From: an uncultured Mucispirillum sp. | GTDB taxonomy: Bacteria; Chrysiogenota; Deferribacteres; Deferribacterales; Mucispirillaceae | Reading direction: 5' to 3' | NCBI GenBank assembly: GCA_937890655.1 | Contig: CALADT010000251.1 | Location: 1-6,108 of the forward strand | DNA length: 6,108 nt | Shown: positions 1 through 5,660 of the stretch, piece after piece | Layout: every line of letters starts with the position of its first letter | Position numbering within the stretch: the stretch's first letter is position 1 | Made by a program: the position numbers and the translations under genes | Notes under the pieces: generated by a model | Told to the model about the DNA's origin: nothing | Seen by the model: the letters and a program-made list of their open reading frames with translations, nothing else | Database searches by the model: none

Positions 1-172
1 CTATATATATAATATAACATAATACAGTATAAAATTAAAGGGGTAATTATAATATAAGGCTTTTTGGCTAATAATTGCACTACAAATCAGGTTTTTGTTT
101 ACTTAATGTCATAATTATTTAAAATAATTGAGCCATAGAAAATAATATTTCAAAGTGAAATAATAATCTTAT
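1..172. other. AT-rich intergenic DNA, no gene seen
   Basis: This stretch lies beyond the terminator of the decarboxylase operon. It is almost entirely A and T, and I see no convincing coding frame with a ribosome binding site on either strand. A purely A/T dyad at 113-129 (two 8-base arms around one base) is the only structure noted, and it is expected by chance in such sequence. The gene that follows lies outside the window. Confidence 0.6.
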
Positions 173-196
173 AAAAAAAAGGGCAGATAACTGCCC
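173..196 (-). terminator. Rho-independent terminator of the mmd operon
   Basis: On the minus strand the sequence reads GGGCAG-TTAT-CTGCCC followed directly by eight T. This is a perfect 6-bp GC-rich stem with a 4-base loop and a U-tract, the classic intrinsic terminator. It begins 26 bases after the mmdB stop codon, so it should end the four-gene transcript. The plus-strand side has no T-run after the stem, so it should act in one direction only. Confidence 0.93.
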
Positions 197-222
197 CCAA
201 AGAATGTAATATATTTTATTTA

Positions 223-1353
223 CTAGCCTGCATATTTTGATATAAATACACCAGCTGCAACTGCAGAACCTATTACACCTGCTACGTTTGGTGCCATAGC
301 ATGCATAATTAAAAAGTTAGTTGGGTCTGCTTTTGCACCCTCTATTTGGCATACCCTTGCAGCAAGTGGTACTGCTGAAACCCCTGCTGCTCCAATAATT
401 GGGTTGATTTTATTTTTAGTAAATAAATTCATTAGTTTTGCAAAAAGCACACCTGAAGCTGTTGCTATACAGAATGCTAACGCACCTAAACCGAAGATTT
501 TAAGTGATGCTGGTGTTAAAAACTTATCTGCCTGAGTAGATGCACCTACTGTTAAACCTAAAATAATTACAACTGTATCTATAACAACTGTCCTTGCTGT
601 TTTTGCAAGACGTTCTGTTACACCTGTTTCCCTTAATAAGTTACCTAATGTAAGCATACCTATTAAGATTAACGCTCCTGGGTCTATCATTGATACAATT
701 ATAAATGTAAAAATAGGAAATAACACCCTCATTCTTTTTGATACAGGTTTGGACGGTGGCATTTTTATTAAACGTTCTTTTTTTGTAGTTAAAAGCCTAA
801 TAACTGGTGGCTGTAATACAGGCACCAGTGCCATGTATGAATAACCTGCTAATGTAATAACAGGTAAATAGTCTTTTGCCAGCTTACTTGCTACAAATAT
901 TGATGTTGGCCCGTCTGCACCACCTATGATACCGATTGCTGCTGCCTCTTTAAGTGTAAACCCTAAGAAAATACTTCCTAAGAATGTTAAAAATACACCT
1001 ATTTGTGCTGCTGCACCTAATAACATTAATCTAGGTTGTGAAAGCATAGCAGAAAAGTCTGTCATAGCTCCTACACCTAAAAATATAAGTGGTGGGTAGA
1101 TACCTAACTCAACACCTTTATATAGAAAACCTAATACGCTATTATGGTCATAAAGTCCCATTTCTAACACAGGGTCAGAAGGTATATTACCTACAATAAT
1201 ACCAAAACCTATTGGAACTAAAAGTAATGGTTCATATTGTTTTGCAATAGCTAAATACAGAAATATCCCACCGATAATAAGCATTATTACATGTTTAAAA
1301 GTTAATAAACCGCCTAATGCCCCTGTATTTATAAAATTCATTAATATATCCAT
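223..1353 (-). CDS. mmdB: Sodium-pumping decarboxylase beta subunit (carboxybiotin decarboxylase, OadB/MmdB/GcdB family)
   Basis: This 376-residue integral membrane protein decarboxylates carboxybiotin on the carrier protein and couples this to Na+ export. Most of the chain is hydrophobic helices; the main polar stretch is the basic cytoplasmic loop near residues 189-209. The family signature GGADGPT lies at 144-150 with the key aspartate at D147. N317, G321, S326 and R333 sit in the segment NPIIGAAGVSAVPLAAR. From memory, these and Y173 match Klebsiella OadB D203, N373, G377, S382, R389 and Y229 at one constant offset of 56, so every known Na+/proton-site residue appears kept. The length is like OadB (somewhat over 400 residues) but with a shorter N-terminus. 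ATG at 1353 has GGAGG seven bases upstream. It is the last gene of the operon, 28 bases after mmdC. The name mmdB, rather than oadB or gcdB, rests on the alpha-subunit type in the same operon. Confidence 0.93.
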   Translation of the reverse strand: MDILMNFINTGALGGLLTFKHVIMLIIGGIFLYLAIAKQYEPLLLVPIGFGIIVGNIPSDPVLEMGLYDHNSVLGFLYKGVELGIYPPLIFLGVGAMTDFSAMLSQPRLMLLGAAAQIGVFLTFLGSIFLGFTLKEAAAIGIIGGADGPTSIFVASKLAKDYLPVITLAGYSYMALVPVLQPPVIRLLTTKKERLIKMPPSKPVSKRMRVLFPIFTFIIVSMIDPGALILIGMLTLGNLLRETGVTERLAKTARTVVIDTVVIILGLTVGASTQADKFLTPASLKIFGLGALAFCIATASGVLFAKLMNLFTKNKINPIIGAAGVSAVPLAARVCQIEGAKADPTNFLIMHAMAPNVAGVIGSAVAAGVFISKYAG

Positions 1354-1381
1354 TTTACTGCCTCCGCAAGTTAAAAATAGT

Positions 1382-1810
1382 TTACTGGAATTCTACAAGC
1401 ACTTGGCTTTCTCTTACTATATCACCTGCTGAAACATTAATGGATTTTATAGTAGCATCAACTGGGGAATTAATTGATGTTTGCATTTTCATAGCTTCAA
1501 GAATTAATATTTCTTGACCTGCTTTCACTGTATCCCCTGCTTTTGCTTTTATTTCTACAATAGTGCCACCAACTGGAGAAATGATTGTTTTTCCTCCTGC
1601 GTTAGCTGCTTGAGCTGCTGCTGCACCTGCTGCTGCTCTGCTAGGTGGTGGTAATATTCCGTCATTACCTTGGTTTGTTGGTTCTGGGTGAGATTGAACA
1701 AATCTTGGAACAGGTGGGATACCACTTAATGTGCCGTAACCTTCCCCTTCATCTAAAAGTTCAACTTCTACTTCGTATGCTACTCCATGTAATGTAATTT
1801 TCATTTTCAT
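1382..1810 (-). CDS. mmdC: Biotin carboxyl carrier protein of the decarboxylase (gamma subunit)
   Basis: This 142-residue carrier ferries the carboxyl group on biotin from the alpha to the beta subunit. The N-terminus (MKMKITLHGVAYEVEVELL) is the usual start of this family. An acidic, proline-containing segment follows, then a flexible Ala/Pro-rich linker (about 53-72), and a C-terminal biotinyl-lipoyl domain (about 74-142). The biotin site EAMKM places the biotinylated lysine at K108, and the family's SPVGGTIVEI opening strand is at 78-87. The open frame extends 29 codons upstream to 1897 and would overlap mmdD. I reject that start because the ATG at 1810 has AGGAG eight bases upstream and begins the conserved domain. 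It lies 25 bases after mmdD. The linker is shorter than in GcdC proteins with long Ala/Pro stretches. Biotinylation needs a BirA-type ligase encoded elsewhere. Confidence 0.92.
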   Translation of the reverse strand: MKMKITLHGVAYEVEVELLDEGEGYGTLSGIPPVPRFVQSHPEPTNQGNDGILPPPSRAAAGAAAAQAANAGGKTIISPVGGTIVEIKAKAGDTVKAGQEILILEAMKMQTSINSPVDATIKSINVSAGDIVRESQVLVEFQ

Positions 1811-1818
1811 AATATATG

Positions 1819-1823
1819 CTCCT
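1819..1823 (-). promoter_or_regulatory. Ribosome binding site that fixes the mmdC start
   Basis: The minus strand reads AGGAG, then eight bases, then ATG at 1810. It lies in the 25-base gap after the mmdD stop. No comparable motif was seen for the longer reading from 1897, whose start lies inside mmdD. Confidence 0.8.
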
Positions 1824-1835
1824 AATTCTTTAATT

Positions 1836-2288
1836 TTAATATTTTCTTGTATGGGATGCTTGTAAGGCACTTCTTGCCTGCATAGCCCATGAACCACCTT
1901 GTTTAGCTTTTCTTGGTAATATACTTATACTTCTTATTTTACCTTTGTTATGTGTATAAGCTGCTACTGCTGCACTAATTAGCACAAGGGTAGTGTTATC
2001 AATATTTTGGTCATTTACTGAATCCTCTGATACATCACTTGGGCCTTTTGTGCCGATGGTTCCTCTTATACCGTTTAAAACTTTCTCAATAGCCGGCTCT
2101 ACTGCTTTAATTATATTAATGAAGATTATCATAATAACTAAAACAGCAAATACAACGCCGATACCTGTTGCTGTTACTAATAAACCTTCACCTATATTTT
2201 CACGCCAGTCCCTACTTGCTACGGTTGTAGCTGTTGTTGTGGCAACTTCATTATTTTGAGCAAGCTGTATATACATATTTTCAGCCAT
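1836..2288 (-). CDS. mmdD: OadG/MmdD-like small membrane subunit of the decarboxylase (delta subunit)
   Basis: This 150-residue protein is probably the assembly and membrane-anchor subunit that ties the carboxyltransferase to the beta subunit. Residues 1-33 form a polar Gln/Asn/Thr-rich N-terminus. One hydrophobic helix follows at about 36-60 (GLLVTATGIGVVFAVLVIMI), then a charged linker. The C-terminal part (about 100-150) carries ISAAVAAYTHNKGKIRSISI and GGSWAMQARS, a pattern typical of OadG-family proteins in Firmicutes-type pumps: a helix ending AAVAAY, a basic strand, then W-x-x-x-x-R. I see no C-terminal His/Cys cluster like the zinc site of Klebsiella OadG. ATG at 2288 has GGAG in TAGGAG, six bases upstream; that motif includes the mmdA stop TAG, so translation is probably coupled to mmdA. 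An in-frame ATG four codons later is a less likely start. The family is poorly conserved in sequence, so the call leans on topology and gene order. Confidence 0.85.
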   Translation of the reverse strand: MAENMYIQLAQNNEVATTTATTVASRDWRENIGEGLLVTATGIGVVFAVLVIMIIFINIIKAVEPAIEKVLNGIRGTIGTKGPSDVSEDSVNDQNIDNTTLVLISAAVAAYTHNKGKIRSISILPRKAKQGGSWAMQARSALQASHTRKY

Positions 2289-2297
2289 TGATAACTC

Positions 2298-3848
2298 CTA
2301 TAATGGAATAAGACCGTGTTTTTTGTATGGTCTTGTTTCACGTTTGGAAGCATACATTTCTAATGTAGCTGCTAAATAACTTCTTGTATCAGCAGGTAAT
2401 ATTACACTATGGATATAACCTTTTTTTGCAGCTGCATAAGGGTTAGCAAAAAGCTCCCTGTATTCTCCAAGTCTTTTTTTAGTTTCTGCTACTTTATCTT
2501 CTGCGTTTTTGATTTCTTTACCATAAAGCAGGCTTACAGCACCTTCTGCACCCATAACGGCGATTTCAGCATTTGGCCATGCAGCTACTCTATCTGCACC
2601 CATTTCTTTTGAACACATACCAATGTATGCGCCACCGTATGCTTTACGAATAATAACTGTAAGTTTTGGAACTGTTGCTGATGCGTATGCAAATAATAAT
2701 TTTGCACCGTGACGGATAATACCGCCATATTCTTGGTCAATCCCTGGCATAAATCCTGGAACGTCCACAAGAGTAATAACAGGAATATTAAAAGCATTGC
2801 AAAAACGTATAAAACGTGCTGCTTTATCTGATGAGTCAATATCTAAAACACCTGCTTTAAAGTTAGGCTGGTTAGCGATAATACCAACACTTCTGCCGTT
2901 AAGTCTACCAAAACCTACTATAATGTTTTTAGCAAAACTTTCTTGCACTTCTAAAAAGTCAGCATTATCTACTATTCTCCATATGATTTCATGCATATCA
3001 TATGGAACTTTTGGGTCATCAGGAACAATAAAGTTAAATGACTCATCTGGACCTATAACATTTGTTCTTGAAGATTCTAAAATTGGTGCTTCCTCTGTAT
3101 TATTAGAAGGAAGAAAAGAAAGTAATCTTCTTGCAAGACCTAAGGCTTCAGGGCCTGATTTTGCAACGAAATGAACAACACCTGAATAGTGTGCTTGTGC
3201 GTTTACACCACCTAACTGTTCAAGTGATACATCTTCCCCTGTTACTTCTTTGATTACTTTTGGACCTGTAATATACATTTGCCCTTCTCTTTGGACTTGT
3301 ATAATAAAATCTGTTAAGGCAGGTGAATAAGCTGCTCCACCGGCACAAGGCCCTGCAATAATACTAATTTGTGGAACAACACCAGAAAGAAGAACGTTTC
3401 TATAAAAAATGCCGCCGTATCCAGATAATGCACTAACGCCTTCTTGCACCCTTGCACCACCTGAATCGTTAATGAAAATAAAAGGAGAGCCTGTTTTTAA
3501 TGCAGCGTCCATAAGCTCTTGAGCTTTTCTAGCTCCAGCTTCCCCCATTGTACCTGCATTAACAGTAAAATCCTGACTTGCTACAAATACTGAACGGCCG
3601 TCTACAAGCCCCATACCTGTAACCATACCATCACCAGCAAGCTCTTTTTTGTCCATTCCAAAATCAGTGCAACGGTGTTGAACCATTAAGAAATCTTCTT
3701 GGAATGTGTCTTCATCAAGTAGCATCCCAATACGCTCTCTAGCAGTATATTTGCCTTGAGAGTGCATTTTCTCGATTTGAGCATCGCCACCACCTTTATA
3801 CAGCTTAGCACGAAGCTCAATCAGCTCTTTAACTTTGTCTTTGCTCAT
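2298..3848 (-). CDS. mmdA: Methylmalonyl-CoA decarboxylase alpha subunit (acyl-CoA carboxyltransferase)
   Basis: This 516-residue cytoplasmic carboxyltransferase moves the carboxyl group from an acyl-CoA to the biotin of MmdC. It has the two crotonase-like halves of the PccB/MmdA family. The N half carries the oxyanion-hole motif SGGARVQEG (129-137) and GPCAGGAAYSPAL (166-178). The C half carries VDVPGFMPG (361-369), RKAYGGAY (401-408), WPNAEIAVMG (424-433) and the family C-terminus RPYKKHGLIPL. The length fits MmdA or PccB (about 510-530) and not the longer glutaconyl-CoA decarboxylase alpha subunit or the TIM-barrel OadA. The position after AYGGAY is Ile409, where propionyl-CoA carboxylases typically have Asp; this may affect substrate choice. 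ATG at 3848 follows an AGAGGTGAGG purine tract. It is the first gene of the operon, behind a strong promoter. With a beta subunit and no biotin carboxylase alongside, a decarboxylase role is favoured; the exact acyl-CoA is inferred. Confidence 0.9.
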   Translation of the reverse strand: MSKDKVKELIELRAKLYKGGGDAQIEKMHSQGKYTARERIGMLLDEDTFQEDFLMVQHRCTDFGMDKKELAGDGMVTGMGLVDGRSVFVASQDFTVNAGTMGEAGARKAQELMDAALKTGSPFIFINDSGGARVQEGVSALSGYGGIFYRNVLLSGVVPQISIIAGPCAGGAAYSPALTDFIIQVQREGQMYITGPKVIKEVTGEDVSLEQLGGVNAQAHYSGVVHFVAKSGPEALGLARRLLSFLPSNNTEEAPILESSRTNVIGPDESFNFIVPDDPKVPYDMHEIIWRIVDNADFLEVQESFAKNIIVGFGRLNGRSVGIIANQPNFKAGVLDIDSSDKAARFIRFCNAFNIPVITLVDVPGFMPGIDQEYGGIIRHGAKLLFAYASATVPKLTVIIRKAYGGAYIGMCSKEMGADRVAAWPNAEIAVMGAEGAVSLLYGKEIKNAEDKVAETKKRLGEYRELFANPYAAAKKGYIHSVILPADTRSYLAATLEMYASKRETRPYKKHGLIPL

Positions 3849-3882
3849 TAAACCTCACCTCTATTTAATCTATTTCAAAGTC

Positions 3883-3911
3883 ATTCTATACCCTTTTATT
3901 AATGTTTTCAA
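3883..3911 (-). promoter_or_regulatory. Sigma-70-type promoter of the mmd operon
   Basis: On the minus strand, TTGAAA (-35, 3911-3906) is followed by a 17-base spacer and TAGAAT (-10, 3888-3883). Each box matches the consensus at five of six bases and the spacing is ideal. Transcription would begin near 3876, giving a leader of about 28 bases that just holds the mmdA ribosome binding site. No operator-like dyad was seen beside it. It lies wholly between the helicase stop and mmdA, so the operon can be expressed independently. No terminator follows the helicase, so some read-through is also possible. Confidence 0.7.
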
Positions 3912-3928
3912 GAATTATCATAAAAAAA

Positions 3929-5497
3929 TTATTTTTTTCTTCTACTTCTTCTTCTGCTATCATTTTTTTTATCGGTGCCGGATTTTCTATCCCTTAATCT
4001 TCCCCTGCCTTTTACTGCTCTAAATTTTTTTAGTATCACTTCTAAGTCTTTGGGAATAATAACATATTCTTCATCTGGGTTAATGTAATTAAGCTTATGT
4101 TTTGTGTATGATTCTATTTTAGGAATTAAGTAAGCATCTTCTTCTGTTGCAAAAATAATTGATGCTCCTTTCTCCCCTGCTCTACCTGTTCTGCCTATTC
4201 TGTGAACATAATCTTCTGGGTCATCTGGTAAAGAGTAATTAAATACGTGACTTATGCCGTCCACATGTATGCCTCTTGCTGCTACATCTGTTGCACATAA
4301 CACTCGTATTTTACCACTTCTTAATTCTTCTAATGTTTTAATACGTCTATTTTGGGAAACATCGCCTGAAAGTAGCCCACAAGAAATACCACATGCTTTA
4401 AACATATCTGTAAGCCTTGCCACTTCATCACGTCTATTACCAAAAATAATAACCCTGCTTAAATTATTTTGTGTTACCATATTATACATTATTGCAAATT
4501 TTTCTTTATTAGATGCAATAAACGCGATTTGTTCTATATTTTCTGATGTAATCTCTTTTGATTCCACTTCTATGCTAACAGGGTTATGGGTCCATTGAGA
4601 TGCAAGACGAATAATATCTTGGTTTAATGTGGCACTAAAAAGCATAGTTTGTCTTTTTGTTTTGCTTGGTGTGGAATTGATTATTTTTTTCATATCAGGT
4701 ATAAAACCCATATCAAGCATTCTGTCTGCCTCATCAATAACTAATATTTCCACTTTGCTTAAATCAAGAATACCCTGCTCTTTATAATCTAAAAGCCTTC
4801 CTGGAGTAGCAACAAGTATATCAATATACCTGTTTTCTACCTGTCTTTTTTGTTTATTATAATCTATACCACCAAAAACCGATTGTATGTTAAAGTTGCA
4901 ATACCTTCCTATATTTCTTGCATCTTTTTCTATTTGGATAACAAGTTCCCTTGTTGGTGCCATAATTAATGCACGTGGGGCACCTTTTACTTTATTATTA
5001 TTTTCTTTATCATTAAGCCTTTTAAATAATGTTACTAAAAATGCAGCTGTTTTTCCTGTGCCTGTTTGGGCTTTACCTGAAACGTCCTGCCCGTTAATTG
5101 ATTTTGGTAATATTAGTTTTTGTATTGGTGTGCAATATTGATAACCACATTCGCATATGCCACGCATAAGCCTATCGCTTAATAATAAATCATGAAAACG
5201 TAACATATCTTCTTTTTCTTCAACTATAAATTCATCTATAGTCCATGACCCAAAATCCACATATTCTTCTTCCATATTAATATGTTTCATTTCTATTTTA
5301 ATATTTTGTTTTTTAGATTTTTTACTTTTCTTTTTGCTAGATGTTTTTACAATATTACGTTCATCTTTTTTACTATGTTCTCTTCTTTCAGCCTCTATAC
5401 CCTTGTCGAGCTGTTTGGAGATTTCTTTAATAACGATTTTGTTTTTACTAGTTTCATTTTTCTTAATAATCTGCTTAATTCTTTCAAGTATTGACAT
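3929..5497 (-). CDS. DEAD-box ATP-dependent RNA helicase, RhlB-like
   Basis: This 522-residue protein should unwind RNA duplexes using ATP in the cytoplasm, with roles such as mRNA decay, ribosome assembly or cold adaptation. All DEAD-box motifs are intact: Q motif GYQYCTPIQ (118-126), motif I AQTGTGKT (143-150), PTRELVIQ (181-188), TPGRL (231-235), DEAD (255-258), SAT (288-290), the CATDVAARG block (401-409) and HRIGRTGR (432-439). RFHDLLLSDRLM before the Q motif and the YCTPIQ variant resemble proteobacterial RhlB. The first 95 or so residues are an extension with a Lys/Ser-rich patch (about 53-68) and then an acidic stretch. The C-terminus ends in an Arg/Lys-rich tail. Both are common RNA- or partner-binding additions. 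The open frame begins at 5509, but the ATG at 5497 has GAAGG five bases upstream while 5509 has none, so 5497 is chosen. The gene stands alone, 80 bases before mmdA; a functional link to the decarboxylase is not implied. Confidence 0.93.
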   Translation of the reverse strand: MSILERIKQIIKKNETSKNKIVIKEISKQLDKGIEAERREHSKKDERNIVKTSSKKKSKKSKKQNIKIEMKHINMEEEYVDFGSWTIDEFIVEEKEDMLRFHDLLLSDRLMRGICECGYQYCTPIQKLILPKSINGQDVSGKAQTGTGKTAAFLVTLFKRLNDKENNNKVKGAPRALIMAPTRELVIQIEKDARNIGRYCNFNIQSVFGGIDYNKQKRQVENRYIDILVATPGRLLDYKEQGILDLSKVEILVIDEADRMLDMGFIPDMKKIINSTPSKTKRQTMLFSATLNQDIIRLASQWTHNPVSIEVESKEITSENIEQIAFIASNKEKFAIMYNMVTQNNLSRVIIFGNRRDEVARLTDMFKACGISCGLLSGDVSQNRRIKTLEELRSGKIRVLCATDVAARGIHVDGISHVFNYSLPDDPEDYVHRIGRTGRAGEKGASIIFATEEDAYLIPKIESYTKHKLNYINPDEEYVIIPKDLEVILKKFRAVKGRGRLRDRKSGTDKKNDSRRRSRRKK

Positions 5498-5502
5498 TTC
5501 TA

Positions 5503-5507
5503 CCTTC
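5503..5507 (-). promoter_or_regulatory. Ribosome binding site that fixes the helicase start
   Basis: The minus strand reads GAAGG-TAGAA-ATG, placing a Shine-Dalgarno core five bases before the ATG at 5497. The alternative ATG at 5509 is preceded only by A/T sequence with no purine-rich G-containing motif. The choice removes four residues (MKVE). Confidence 0.6.
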
Positions 5508-5509
5508 AT

Positions 5510-5660
5510 TTATTTATTTTTATATTATTGTATATTACTTATAATTACAATAAATCAATGTAATATATATGATTATAATAAATTTTGGTAGTAATTTTTT
5601 TATATTTTTTAAATTTTATAATTAATATTGGTTATATTATTAAATTTTTTTGGTTATTTT
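5510..5660. other. Very AT-rich intergenic gap upstream of the helicase gene
   Basis: About 150 bases separate the truncated upstream gene from the helicase, with only scattered G or C. I see no GC-rich terminator for the upstream gene. The gap holds the candidate helicase promoter and two overlapping 6-base dyads: ATTGTA/TACAAT at 5527-5551 and ATTACA/TGTAAT at 5544-5564. No coding frame is supported. Confidence 0.6.
5529..5558 (-). promoter_or_regulatory. Candidate promoter of the helicase gene
   Basis: The minus strand has TTGATT (5558-5553), an 18-base spacer and TATACA (5534-5529), each matching the sigma-70 consensus at four of six bases. Initiation near 5522 would give a leader of about 25 bases before the 5497 start. 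A perfect TATAAT also occurs at 5577-5572 but lacks a recognisable -35 box. In DNA this AT-rich, chance matches are frequent, so the call is tentative. Confidence 0.3.

Noticed and set aside
113..129. A/T-only inverted repeat with 8-base arms
   Set aside because: It has a single-base loop and no G or C. Such dyads are expected by chance in DNA of this composition, and no T-run or gene end gives it context.
1605..1650. Short GCTGCT-like repeats in mmdC
   Set aside because: They encode the Ala-rich flexible linker typical of biotin carriers, so they are not an independent repeat element.
1993..2259. Plus-strand open frame with a hydrophobic stretch, antisense to mmdD
   Set aside because: The hydrophobic pattern is the mirror of the MmdD membrane helix, and no independent evidence of coding was seen.
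2585..2839. Minus-strand 84-codon open frame inside mmdA
   Set aside because: It lies wholly within the well-supported carboxyltransferase gene in another frame, and its translation has no family resemblance.
2797..3174. Plus-strand 125-codon open frame antisense to mmdA
   Set aside because: It is antisense to conserved coding sequence with no plausible ribosome binding site or domain. It is a by-product of the codon bias of mmdA.
223..3848. Reading the operon as oxaloacetate or glutaconyl-CoA decarboxylase
   Set aside because: The alpha subunit is a 516-residue acyl-CoA carboxyltransferase. OadA would have a pyruvate-carboxylase-type barrel, and glutaconyl-CoA decarboxylase alpha is longer.
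3849..3928. Possible terminator after the helicase gene
   Set aside because: A T-run follows the stop codon on the minus strand, but no GC-containing hairpin precedes or follows it.
4254..5494. Several plus-strand open frames antisense to the helicase gene, including Phe-rich ones
   Set aside because: The Phe-rich translations are the reverse of the Lys-rich helicase extension. The helicase reading has all family motifs intact.
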